Assembly (NCBI GenBank): GCA_947311845.1
Contig: CAMZMU010000052.1
Span: forward strand, 136,787,733-136,851,732
Length of the DNA: 64,000 nucleotides
Source: Poa pratensis
Taxonomy: Eukaryota; Streptophyta; Magnoliopsida; Poales; Poaceae
Direction: 5' to 3'
A program made the position numbers and the translations under genes. Positions 24,418 to 34,823 of the stretch are shown piece by piece. Within the stretch, counting starts at the first letter, position 1; each line of letters begins with the position of its first letter. Under the pieces are notes generated by a model, which had not been told where the DNA came from, did not search any database, and saw only the letters and a program-made list of their open reading frames with translations.

Positions 24418-25082
24418 TCAACTACACAAAAAGCGTAGTACAAATTACACATGAAGTCCATGTACACAGAAAGCAGAGTATAAAAATACACAAGAAGTAC
24501 AACTACACAGAAAATATAGTACAAAATTACACAGAACAGAAAAGTACAAGGTATGCAGAACATGTTGTACAAACTATACATAACCAGAAGTACAAAAAAA
24601 GTTCGTCAAAACTTATCAGTATGGGCTCTAGGTTTGAAGATCTCGATGCGAGAAGTTCAAAAGTGAAAACGGTTCCTAATTTGGATAAACGGTTCTAAAT
24701 ATATTTCGTTTTGAAAATTTGGTTTGAAAAAATAAAAGGGAAGAACAGCCCCTCACTTCCCATATCCCTTTCTCTCTCATACTCTCCACTTTCAATCTGG
24801 TAGCGACACTTGCGGATACGACACTTGTCACGACTAGAGCGAATGTGATTTTGGCTCAAGCCCGGTCTAATGGTCACGTTGGGCTAATGTTTTAGCCTCA
24901 AGACCGGTCCAATAGCCCTGTCAGGCTTTTTTTTTTAAATTATTAATAGCCCTGTTAGGCTAATGTTTTAGGCTCAAGCCCGGTTCGATGGCAAGGACCG
25001 TCCCGCACAAGTACGAGAATTTTTGGCCGGGATGTTCATGGCCAGATCTGCACTATATATTTATACTTCTGTACTACTATTG
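24418..25082. other. AT-rich sequence with degenerate repeats, no gene
   Basis: From 24421 to ~24600 the words TACACAGAA and AGTACAA recur in loose tandem. From 24840 to 25000 the phrase 'GCTCAAGCCCGGT..AATAGCCCTGT(C/T)AGGCT' recurs three times. No coding frame is supported. Confidence 0.5.
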
Positions 25083-25092
25083 AAAGAGCAAA

Positions 25093-25936
25093 AAAAAAAA
25101 AAGATACGCGGATCGCTCTGTATGAGAAAGAAAGGAGAGGAGACGATCGTGGCGGCGGCATAGGGTTTCAACCCTAGCAGCCGCTGCCGGTGATATCTGC
25201 AGCTTCATCGTCGCTGCCGGCAAAGATTCGACGGGTCCTCGCCTCCTCTAGGTGTCGTTCTGGCACTAGAAGGGGTGGGGACCTCGGACCTGCGCACGGC
25301 GCTTTTCGAAGGTACTTAATGGTAGAGTTTGGTTTTGGTCGTCATCTTCTTCGTTAATGGAGATGGTATCGTCTGCAATAAGTGATCTTCCACGCTTCGT
25401 TCGACGACGAGATATCCTTCCCGACGTCAATGATGGCTTTGGAAGATTAAGTCTGTCTAGGTATGGTTCTTCAGATCTTGCTTCGCCAGATCAATCTTGG
25501 ATTGTTTCTCATGGTTGCCGCGAGGAGGTTTGTCCTCGTAATATCTATCCCGGCTACTACGTCTTCGGCAATGGTGATTCGTTCTCTCGGCTCCCAACGA
25601 CGTTGACAAAGTGGTTCGGTTATTTGTCCCTGAGATATCAGTGGTGGTGCTCTTGCCGATGTTGCTTGATTAATTTAATGGTTGCGTGCGTGCACAAAGC
25701 CTTGGCATTGCGGCTCAAAATTAAAAAAGGAGAACCTTCGGTGGTATTCACAGGTCTATGGTTTGGTGGTGTTGGCGTTGTTCTACGGCTGTCTTCAGAA
25801 AAGTATAAGATTGTGTCATGGATGAAGAAAGAGCTTGAAGATCCCGTAGATTTGCTAGTCTCTTTTAGTTTTGTTTTTGTAATCGATGTAATCGTGTACT
25901 TTTTGCTGGTTTAATATACGTGGAAAAATTCAAAAA
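25093..25936 (+). mobile_element. Retroposed insert with 10-bp target duplication (844 bp)
   Basis: The insert is bounded by AAAGAGCAAA on both sides (25083-25092 and 25937-25946) and ends in an A-rich tail (CAAAAAAAA), the signature of target-primed reverse transcription. An A-run adjoining the left repeat makes the left border uncertain by a few bases. It carries one long ORF (25357-25914). It could be a 5'-truncated LINE, a non-autonomous retroposon or a processed gene copy. Confidence 0.65.
25357..25914 (+). CDS. Uncharacterised 185-aa ORF in a retroposed insert
   Basis: An uninterrupted frame from ATG 25357. The N-terminal half is polar (ISDLPRFVRRRDILPDVNDG). The middle is Cys/Trp-rich (FGYLSLRYQWWCSCRCCLIN). 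The C-terminus is strongly hydrophobic (LLVSFSFVFVIDVIVYFLLV), which may be translated 3' non-coding sequence. I recognise no domain. The frame may be fortuitous within a repeat; a selection test across copies would decide. It has no introns, as expected for a retroposed copy. Confidence 0.35.
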   Translation: MEMVSSAISDLPRFVRRRDILPDVNDGFGRLSLSRYGSSDLASPDQSWIVSHGCREEVCPRNIYPGYYVFGNGDSFSRLPTTLTKWFGYLSLRYQWWCSCRCCLINLMVACVHKALALRLKIKKGEPSVVFTGLWFGGVGVVLRLSSEKYKIVSWMKKELEDPVDLLVSFSFVFVIDVIVYFLLV

Positions 25937-26179
25937 AAAGAGCAAACATGTTGGGATAATTTAAATCTTGTCCGTTTAATTTTCAATCAACGATACAGAT
26001 TGGCCCGATGTCGAGCAGCAAACACTTTTCATCTTGTCCTTTCAATTTTCGATCAACGATCTGGATTGTCCAAAAATCTACATCGTGGCCGGCTTAAACA
26101 CAAGCGATGATGGTAGCAACTTTGATCGTATTTAGGTGTCCTGATCGGAACCGTTCCGATCGGCACTAAAGCAAAACGT

Positions 26180-26452
26180 GGAACCCGGCCAGGCTCCAGA
26201 CGCCGCACGAGAACGCGACGCTAGGGGCCGCCAGAGCGGTCGCGCAGCGCTTCCCCTGCCGCGTGGGCGACGAACTTGTCGAGGCGTCGAGCTCTCCGCG
26301 GGATTGCACACCGGTACGCCGAGAATCTCCTTCACCGTGGCGCTGGCGGCGACGAGCCCGAGCGCGGTGTAGATGGATAGGGGCAAAAAGATAAGGTTGT
26401 TGTCCATGAGGCGCCGAGCGAGGCTGGCCGAGAGCGCACCGAGGCCCTCTCT
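26180..26452 (-). pseudogene. Serpin gene fragment, degenerate
   Basis: Minus-strand translation gives LGALSASLARRLMDNNLIF then LPLSIYTALGLVAASAT and VKEILGVPV, which follows the conserved N-terminal region of plant serpins (normally NL.FSPLSI..AL.LVAAGA). In another frame comes DKFVAHAAGEALRDRSGGP and then VAFSCGVWSLAG, again in serpin order. At least two frameshifts or small deletions separate the pieces, the usual Ser-Pro of the SPLSI motif reads Leu-Pro, and nothing of the reactive-centre loop follows. Serpins are protease inhibitors; this relic covers about 90 of ~390 residues and cannot function. No intact serpin gene is in the window. Confidence 0.6.
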
Positions 26453-26934
26453 GGAACTACCGGAAGACTACCGCGAATCCATCGTATCGATCCGTCTTGT
26501 ACATTGTCCGTGTCCGCTTCGCGGAGCAGCTCAACATGATACGTGTCACTCGTCAAGGCGTTCCCACGCCAGATGCGTATGCCTATGCCGGTCGCGCCGA
26601 CATGCAACAGGCACTCAGTCAGCTCGCGTAGCCCACACATTCATCAGCTCAAACACATCTGCGGCGCCCATCCCAGAACCTGTTCATTGATGCATGTCAT
26701 TCAGTCTGTCCACAACTAAGTATTGCTATTTATTCTTCTTAAGAAGACCTGCATAAACTTGCTATTCGTAGTCCTTAAAAAAAAAGACTTGCTATTCGTA
26801 GTTTTTATCAATACTTGCTTAGAATATCTATTTGTATATCTGAATAATAATTTTCCTTGAGAAGTTCTCCCTGGTTAGGGAAGTTTATAGTTGATGAACA
26901 CTGCGGCGACACCCGCTACCCAATTTTTTTTTCC
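26453..26934. other. Intergenic sequence, no gene seen
   Basis: Moderately GC-rich flank of the serpin relic up to ~26660 with a 102-codon minus-strand frame that has no recognisable similarity, then AT-rich sequence with the duplicated word AAGACTTGCTATTCGTAGT near 26745-26805. Confidence 0.4.
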
Positions 26935-27192
26935 AAATGTCAAAAAATTCAAATTTTTTTTTTTGCATGTAGTCCAACATATTTCAAGTCAGCACAAAAA
27001 TTGGCATGGTGAAAAAACTTTTTTTGCAACCTGTGCAAAAATGACAAAAATCTGACATACCAAAACCTATATGTACGCGTCCGAATTTGTCTTTTTGTAC
27101 AGGTTGCTAAAAAAGTTTTTTCACTATGCCAATTTTTGTGCGAACACACCATGTTGTAAACTACATCCGGATTTTTTTTCGAAATTTTTTGA
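26935..27192. mobile_element. Foldback / MITE-like inverted repeat
   Basis: The left arm (26935-27035, containing AAAATTGGCATGGTGAAAAA) is matched in inverse orientation by the right arm (27095-27192, containing TTTTTCACTATGCCAATTTT). Arms are ~95 bp with a ~60-bp centre. No clear target duplication was found. The RNA would form a long hairpin. Confidence 0.6.
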
Positions 27193-27547
27193 TATTAAAA
27201 AAAAAACCAAAAATAAAATACATAGTCGGAGCATCTAGACCCCTGAGCCGTTATGGATTTCCGATGAACACATGTGGTTTCTTAGAGTCTGGTGGTGCTC
27301 CAGATTTCTTCTTTTGCATGAAATTTTGCCTGATTTGTCTTTTTGGTGTAGCCCGCAATAAAATGTATTTTGAGTTCAAATTCTGCACGGTTGTAGACCT
27401 CGACACTATCTACAACTGTGAATTTTTTTCAATTTGTGGAAACTCAAAATGATAATTTTGTATTTTCGAAAAAATGAGATACATGTAGTTCGGGAGACCT
27501 TTGCCTTTTCGATTTTACAACATGTAAATTACGTCTCATTAATTGTG
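27193..27547. other. AT-rich sequence, no gene
   Basis: Holds short plus-strand frames only. It probably belongs to the element whose Helitron-like 3' end is at 27578. Confidence 0.35.
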
Positions 27548-27578
27548 AATACGTGTGTTGCACGTACATTCCAACTAG
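27548..27578 (+). mobile_element. Helitron-like 3' terminus
   Basis: ACGTGTGTTGCACGT can form a hairpin and is followed by ACATTCCAACTAG and a T, the CTAG|T ending of Helitrons. Directly after it comes sequence similar to a Helitron 5' end (see 27579). The matching upstream end was not found. Confidence 0.55.
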
Positions 27579-28620
27579 TATTATCAAAGAGCAAACTTGT
27601 ATTGTATCGACATTAAATCTAAACCGTTCATATTTGATCACCGATCAAAACGATCTAAAAGAAACCCATCCGCACCGCATCAAAAAACTGTTCGATGGAA
27701 ACAGGGCAGCGCCTGAGAGAAACAGAGTATCGCGGCGGCGGCCGCCGCCCTCTCCGCAGCTGCCGTTACGCACCTCTGGGGGCCTCTGCTCCACGCGCCC
27801 AGTCTCCTTCTTTGCGGACCTCTCCTCCGCCGCCGCCATCGTGGCCCTCTTCGCCGCCTTCTCCACCGCCTCTCTAACGCGCGTCCGCACCACTTGCCCC
27901 AGGTTTGTGGCGCTACCGTACGCCGGGTAGGACGCAAGTGCCTCCGCCGTAAGACAGGGATGCGAAATCCGCGCCTGTTGATTATCTCCCTATGCCGGTA
28001 TGTTTCTTTGGATCCGTATGTTCCATCGGTATCTCCCCTACAAAGTTTCCCGGGCTTGGTCGCTGGCTCGACTCATCTGTCCGTGGGGCTCGATAGATCA
28101 AGATCGAGAGAGGGGGTGACCCGCGATAGACCAGTCAGGCGGCGGCGGCGGCTCGGAAGCCCTTCCGATACAGGCCATCACCATCCACCTGCAGAGGCTC
28201 TCCAACGACTAGCACCTTCGTAAATCCTTCATCTGTTTCGACATGGACAACAGAGAGCGCCGAGCTAGCCGACTAGCACCTTCGTAAGTCCTTCATCGGA
28301 TTCCCCACCCTCCTTAACGCCGGCCTTCGGAAGGAGGCAAGCTAATGTGTGGAGTAATCTTGACTTGAAGGCCGTTGGTGGCATCAGAAAGATCACAGAT
28401 AGGTGCCTCGAGCAGTGCGACGACGAAGGCGCTGACATCGGCTGCCTCACGGTGATCTCGCTGGCGGTGTAGGTGCTGACGGTGACGACGGACGCTGGAC
28501 GAGATGTTATTCAGCATCGCGCTCCCCCGATATCGCCATCCGGGTCTTCAACTTCGACGATATTCGACAGTCAATGCTAACTGATGCAAGCTCGAAAGTG
28601 TGACGAGTCCCTGGGCGTTT
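27579..28620 (+). mobile_element. Helitron 5'-end-like sequence with captured gene pieces
   Basis: TATTATCAAAGAGCAAACTT followed by GTATTGT and CATTAAATCTAAACCGTT closely follows the 5' end of the minus-strand Helitron at 32603 (AAAGAGCAAACTTGTGTTGT ... CATTAAATCTGAACCGTT). The canonical first bases TCTA are not intact. A GC-rich block (27710-27930) encodes a plus-strand peptide with a hydrophobic stretch (FFADLSSAAAIVALFAAF) ending at a donor-like GG|GTAGG, resembling a captured first exon. A second block is at 28330-28460. The source genes are not recognised and no 3' end was found. Confidence 0.4.
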
Positions 28621-29205
28621 TGACCTTGCGTGCATCGTCTTATTTTAGTCCATGAGTGCCGCGCTGGAGCATCAGGTGACGAGCAGGCCTTCTTCAAGGT
28701 ACAGTACGAAGTACTAATGATTTGTTTAGTTGTAAAGGTTTGAAGGTAACGCTGAGATACATTCTTCTCGGTTTCGAAGGTTTGTAGGGAATACTGAGAT
28801 GCAAATTAAGTTTTGCATCGCTACTAATTTTCTATGCATTCTAATTGAGGCTGTGCTATTTTGTTTACTAAATTCAACAGGAACCGAGTGCTTCAGTTTT
28901 GATTCGGGATTTTAAAATTTTGTACCGTACATTTTGATTCTGAATTTCCCAAACTGATCGAGTGCCATGGAAACTTATTTTAGCATTTTGGCTTTTGGTA
29001 CAACTGAAACTCCATCCAGCCACTTGGTGTACATGGTGAACAATATTGGTTGCAAATAGCATATAAGCGTCAGTACATACTACATGAATAATAGAAAAAT
29101 AGGAAGGCTTGTGGATGCAATATGGGGTTGTGTACGTGCAAGATTTGATTACACCACACATTTCATTATACAACCCCTCATGATAGTACGGACTTCTTAC
29201 TTATA
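28621..29205. other. Intergenic sequence, no gene seen
   Basis: AT-rich sequence without supported coding frames; it may still lie inside the Helitron-like element beginning at 27579. Confidence 0.4.
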
Positions 29206-29328
29206 CTCGCTCCGTTTCAATTTAATTGACTTGCTATGCACTACATGTTGATGTATCTATACATGTAATATGTCCACATACATTCACATTTGGTGGATAG
29301 CAAGTCAATTAAATTGGAACGGAGCGAG
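29206..29328. mobile_element. Stowaway-like MITE, near-perfect hairpin (123 bp)
   Basis: Starts CTCGCTCCGTTTCAATTTAA and ends with its inverse (TTAAATTGGAACGGAGCGAG), with flanking TA. The inverted arms are ~35 bp. Confidence 0.85.
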
Positions 29329-29705
29329 TAGAATATAGTAAAATCTCGAAGCCAACGTTCAAGATTAGTCCATTAAGTTTTGCAATTTAATCTCGAAGCC
29401 AAATGCAGGGCACTGAAAGTTCAGTAGCCGGGTTGATAAGAAATCATGACCATATTCGAGAATGAATGCCATTATGCCACCACGTATATTTGTTACCAGT
29501 TGGTTCGATTCAGCTCATGGAGCTTAAATACATTGCTCATTGCGTATGTTTGTATGTACACCTGATTTGTTTTTCAGAATTTTTGGATATTGTCAAATAT
29601 GTTTTTTCATAATAGAATCATCTAGTACTACAAGCCAAAATGGATTTTCGCTAATCTAACACAGTACAACTGAAAGATTCTAACAAAAATAAAAACACAA
29701 AACAG

Positions 29706-30332
29706 GTGGACAAGAATCCTTCAAACTGTTCACCTAATCTAACAGACATTTCGGTTGCTGACAAGGGCGCGCTGTTCGACCCGACGTCGCCCACCTTGTT
29801 GGATGAGTTGTTGAACAACTTCAGCTGCACTACGCCGCTTTCCTTGCTCGATGCACCGATTCAGATGCAGGTTGAAGGGGACTCAACTTATGTCGGGAGG
29901 CGTAGTGCACGGGTTGGACAAGAAGAACAAGCTTTGCAACATCCCGATTGCTAAGTGCGCTGAACATAGGGTGGCAGAGGCTTTTGGTGAGCTGCCAAAG
30001 GACATGATCTCGAAGAAAGGCACCGAGGAAGATGTGCACGAGAAAATGGAGCCTTATCTGTGGATGCGCAAGAAGCCTTTCACGTCGAAGGAGATGCAGG
30101 CAGTTCGTGAGTTGATACAGGTAAATGGTTGATCCCTATCTGCACAAGGCTAGGTGTGAGTACTACACCTGTTGCGAGAGTACTCTCGAGGTTGCGGTGT
30201 TTGGTCTGGCTGGGTATAAGTTGTTTCCGATGGTCTTGGGTCTAGGGCCTCTTCTATCTGGTTCGGATGATGTGCCTTGGGAGTTAGTAGGTGAGTGCGG
30301 TTTTGCCGGTTCCCATAATTAACCGCGTGTTG
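29706..30332 (+). pseudogene. Repeat-derived hydrophilic ORF, frameshifted
   Basis: One frame (29706 on) reads DISVADKGALFDPTSPTLLD and SCTTPLSLLDAPIQMQVEG; after a shift near 29895 it continues GGVVHGLDKKNKLCNIPIAK, AEAFGELPKDMISKKGTEED, PYLWMRKKPFTSKEMQAVRE to a GT donor-like site at 30121. The order and style suggest one protein family that I associate with dispersed retroelement-derived genes in cereals, but I cannot name a domain. The frameshift suggests a dead copy. Confidence 0.4.
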
Positions 30333-30656
30333 TATGATTTTTGGGTCCGGTTACCCTTATTAACTGGACCAATTCTCTTTTTCTAAAATGCAATGCGGGA
30401 GCTCCCCGCCATAGGTTTCAAAAAAAAAAAAAAAAACAGGTGGCCAACTATTTAAAGTACAAAAAAGGGTACAACAGAGAAATTTCCCTAGTACCTCATA
30501 ACCCGCACCACATGGTGCTCAACTTTATTTTACTACTTTTTGAACGAGTTAATGCGCTGACATCTGGGCGTCTCGTACTGATACGATTGTCCGCATCTAG
30601 AGGCAGTCACAGCGTGCTAGTTCATCTCCCATCCGTGTTTGAGATTTTTTTTAATA
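30333..30656. other. Intergenic sequence, no gene seen
   Basis: Contains an A17 run at ~30421 that may mark the end of a retroposed sequence covering the preceding ORF. No coding frame with support. Confidence 0.35.
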
Positions 30657-32603
30657 CTAGTAATTGGGCACGTGCAATGCACGTGTCTTCTTTTTTTCTT
30701 TTAAGAAGACAATGATCATATTAAATCATAGTGGACATGAGCAGTAGCCAAAAAAAAGGTTACAAAGGAAATATCAATGCATTGCAACATCTTTTTTCCT
30801 TTGATTTTATAGAGTGACCTTGGATGAACATGCCCCCATCTTGTTAGATGTTTTAACTCCATGCAGGACATATTGTTTATCAATAGTATATGTACCATGT
30901 CTTCTCATTTCCATGATCTATCTATGTGCACACTCCATATATAAATCACAAATTATATAGGTATTAGAAGGTTTAACTAAAGGTCTCATTGCGCTCCTAA
31001 GCCAAATTAATAAATGGTCTATGTCTCCCTGTGTCTTCGAGTAATTACACAAAAATCAAGAGCACCTGAACAATAATAGAAGAGTGCTCCCTAAAATAAT
31101 GATATAAACATACTACAGTATCCAGATGATATGTTTGAAAACATGTTTTCTTCCGGACTCAAGCACCACTGGACAAGGGTAATCTGGCCAAACAAGAATA
31201 ATTTAAAACTGAAGTATACTGAAGTACATAGATGCAGCACTGGATTATTGGTTCCTCTTTCGTACCTACAGGTTGTTTACCAAACTCTTCAATAAGATCT
31301 TATTTGGCACTGATTCCTCTACACATCGTCAAATAGCACAATTCTCTCTGCCAAGTTCACAACCTGATCATGAAGAGAGGTCATATTAGAAAAGTCAATT
31401 CTTACTGATAATATAAATCATGAGCAGGTATTGGCGGTTAGAGTTTTGTGCAAAATTGAATCATAATTGTACCATTAAATAATGACTGAACCTCTAATCC
31501 TAACTGAAACAATGTTCAGTATGTGCAGACGTGCAGCTGAAATAATGAGTGAACCATGTAATACACAGTCTGTACCAGGTAGATTTTTTTTTAAAAAAAT
31601 CCTAAATCATTTTAAAAAGATAAATTTGGCTGGCATGCGTATAAATTTTTGTGGCATGCTTATATCAAACAACAGAACGTGAAGCAAGCGAATGAGGATC
31701 AAGCCGGACAAAGAGAAAAATAAACATTGCCGTCCTGAGCTCGCCATGGAGGCCATGCTGCGTTCCGCAGCAAGCAGATTCGATTCATAACTGACCCGTG
31801 AAATTGTAACTAAACCCTTGTAGCGATGGAATCAGGTTCATGGAAAATTGCAAACAAGTGTTAAAGAATGTCAGCAATCTAACTGAACAACACGTACCAG
31901 TCTGATGTCTATACGACTTTACACATCGTAGAAGACGGCGCGATTGCAAAGGTGCGTGGCCGCCGGAGTCCGGAGAGGCTATCCGGCGGCGGTGACTTTG
32001 CTCAGCTGCAGTTGGAAGACGGGCGGGCGCGCGACGACTGGGCGAGGACGTCGGCGTGCCCACAGTGGGACGCGTACAGAAAACGCGGGCAACCGTCCTT
32101 GAGGGCAAGACAAGGTGGATTCCAGTCACGGGCGTGCGAGAGGGAGCGCGCCCCGGCTGCGCGCATGTCCTAACCGTCTGTGCGTGCGCTTCGTCAGTGT
32201 CTAGATTGCCTCGGAGCGAAGCGAGCAATCAGGGGATGGGGAGGCCCTGGTGGCCGGATCAGCGGCGACGGGGGTGGACAAGCGCCGACGGTGGGGTAGG
32301 GTGGAGTTCGGGTCCGGAGCAGCGGGATCCGGCGCCGGAGCATCGATATCCGGCGGCGGTGGGGATGGAGACGGCTGCCGCATGCGGGGCCGCCCGTGCG
32401 CTCGACCGCTCGCCTCCCCGGCCGGCCGCGTGCCATCGACCGCTCCCCGTCAATTATCCTTATGAAGTTAGCGGTGGCAATCTTGTAATTATCACAAAAC
32501 TGAAAAGGCTTGTAGCGATCTGAATCGTTGATCAAATTAACGGTTCAGATTTAATGTATCAACATAGCACAACACAAGTTTGCTCTTTTAAGAATAGTAT
32601 AGA
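30657..32603 (-). mobile_element. Helitron, non-autonomous, minus strand (1947 bp)
   Basis: Read on the minus strand the element starts TCTATACTATTCTTAAAAGA after an A (complement of 32604) and ends with a hairpin (GCACGTGCATTGCACGTGC), CCAATTA and CTAG (30660-30657) before a T. It has no helicase. A GC-rich block at 31940-32450 has overlapping frames on both strands with Pro/Ser/Arg-rich peptides only, probably a captured 5' exon of unknown origin. Confidence 0.85.
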
Positions 32604-32982
32604 TCACAAATGCGAGGAATATCAAGTTAATTTAAGCCAGACTACTCGACTGCTTCTAATTAAAAAAACGACGACGCTATACCAAGCAAACTATAATTCT
32701 GAAAATTCACACAAGTTCATCTAAGCATTAACAAAGGAAGCGAACTCACACTAATTAATAAGATGCCGTGGAAAGAGCCTGAAGCTTCACACTTTGCAGT
32801 GTCATATTGTTATTGCAGTTTACAACAGCCATTCAAATCAGTGGCGCTGAACTTCTAGAAATTCAGTTAACACTTTCTTTGGCTACAAATTCTCAAACCG
32901 AGACAATTTTGATTTAGTGGCTGCAGCTTAAATACATTGCTCACTGCGTACTCATCGTACAGCAGGCGACCGATTCAGCTGC
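32604..32982. other. 3' flank of the second EF-hand-family gene
   Basis: AT-rich; presumably contains the 3' untranslated region of the minus-strand gene at 32983-34823. No clear AATAAA on the minus strand close to the stop was identified. Confidence 0.4.
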
Positions 32983-34823
32983 TCACTGCTTGCCCGCCCT
33001 GACGTCCTGCAGGAGCATGAGCCCGGCAGAGAAGACGACGAAGAGCAGAGGCGTGGGCACCCTGTCGACGGCGTCCCTGATCCTCGGCACCTTCCTGCCG
33101 GCGTTCTTGGTTGAGACGGAGAGCAGCGGCGCCGCCAGGATCGCCACCACGGCCTTGTTGGCGAAGACGTGGCGCAGGTCCTTGCTGACCCACTCCATGA
33201 TCATCTCTCGGAACTCCTGCTGCGTTATCCCCTCCTGCTTCACAGCCCGGTAGCTCTGCAGTCGATGAAACCAGATTATTTCCATAGCCCAGCACTCTAG
33301 ACACAGAAGTTTCAGAGAGAGAAAAAGATCACATAGACACCTCCGTTTTTTCAGAGACGACCTTCATGCAGGGAGGGTCCTTGTGAGGTCCGATCAGTTG
33401 CTTGTTGATGGAGCTGGATAATATGTTCGACGCAGTGAGCAAATATTTAGCATGCATGCAGGGAATGAAGGCCAAAATGTGGATACCGAAACCAAATTAG
33501 CAATGTGGCCAGGTAATTTAGTTGGATCAGCTCTCACTTGAAGACCATGAGGGTGGCGACGTGAAGGGAGTTGATGTCCAGAAGCTTGGTGTTCTTGGCG
33601 GTGTCCACGACGGCTAATTCCTCGAACACCTTCTCGCAGATCCTCAGAACATCCAGCTTGCCTACAACGTGTTAGAATATTGAGCTCATTAGTGGGCAGC
33701 CCATATAAGCAATTCTACAAATCTCAAATTGGCCCATGTGCATGGCAGAATTTTGGATGTGCATGTACGTGACTAAAGTTTAGTCCCATACTGCTAGCTT
33801 AGAGAGAGCTGCACCACTTTATATAGTTGAGTGTTCTATCACTTAGTGTGCTGGCTGAGAATAGAAGGCTCTCTCGTGCGCACTCCTCCTCCTCCTCCGC
33901 CGCCGTCCGTCCGTCCGTCACGACACGCCGCGGGTTGTGGGAATGAGCCGAGCCGATGCCTATACTTTTGCTGTTCTGGAAAACGAGTCGTGTTAGCGTA
34001 CGTGTACAGATTAGCCAATTCGGATCGCTACCGGATCGTGGGCTGCTGTAACCGACTCAAACGTGTGCGACATGGCCGGCCCACGTTGTCTCCGTTAGGG
34101 TTTTCCGAACCGCACTATATATTGCTATGCACTACCGTGCGCCGTCAATCATCGAACCAATCTAGGTTTTGCCAATCTCGTGCCTTGCGCCGCCACCGTA
34201 GTCTACTCCATCCCGTGCACCGGCGAACGGGACAGCAGGTCTCCGGAACCACTTGTCCTTGTGATCCTGTACGGGAGAGGGCAAATAAGGTTTTTGGGAA
34301 GCGCTCCGCGCGACTGCTTTCAAGTTCTTCATCACGGCTCGCCTTCCTGGACTATCAGCGGGCGGCTCGTCTCCAACGCTGTCTTCTTTGAGCTGTTGCC
34401 GCCACCGAAGCCGCTCAAGCTGCTGCCGCCGCTACTGCAACGGCTGCTTCATCTACAACTGTTCGGTACGCGCGGCTTAAACTGAACTGTTCTACTATAG
34501 ATATGTTGGCGTATGTGTTGCTGCTGTTTATTTTAATTAGTACATCTAGTATGTTTGTGTTTAACATGTTAATAGCTGCGGTTGTCATGTTTAATATTTT
34601 GGAATTAATCATGAAAATTATGCCTAGTATTCCAACACAACGGACCAATCATATAGTATCAAACGTTCATACGTCTCATCTTGGGTTCAGATACCCAAGA
34701 AAACTGCACTTTATCTTGGGTTCAGATAACTGCACATCTTGAGTAGATTGCATGGACGAATCGACAAAAAATAACAGGATTACCTTGAGCTCTATCCCAC
34801 AAGCGGCCGAAGAACTGCGCCAT
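32983..34823 (-). CDS. EF-hand-family paralogue with degenerate loop, 169 aa, four exons
   Basis: Exons (minus strand) are 34823-34784, 33661-33538, 33413-33341 and 33255-32983, all GT/AG. Lengths are 40, 124, 73 and 273 bases, against 40, 136, 73 and 285 in the gene at 9297-10477, with the same intron phases. Shared landmarks include the 13-residue first exon, 'INK.L.GPH.DPP' at the exon 2/3 region and the hydrophobic C-terminus (LLFVVFSAGLMLLQDV). Where the paralogue has the loop DINLDGLLDREEF, this protein has RAVKQEGITQQEF, so the Asp ligands are gone and calcium binding there is unlikely. The frame is intact, so the gene may have a calcium-independent role. Intron 1 is expanded to 1122 bases. 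The cellular function is unknown. Confidence 0.82.
33662..34783. other. Expanded intron 1 with unidentified insert
   Basis: The corresponding intron of the paralogue is only 91 bases. This one contains a GC-rich block (33880-34470) with a 186-codon plus-strand frame lacking recognisable domains and looking like the leader of a retroelement or a gene fragment. The phrase TTATCTTGGGTTCAGATA is partly duplicated near 34680-34730. Boundaries of the insert were not found. Confidence 0.45.
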
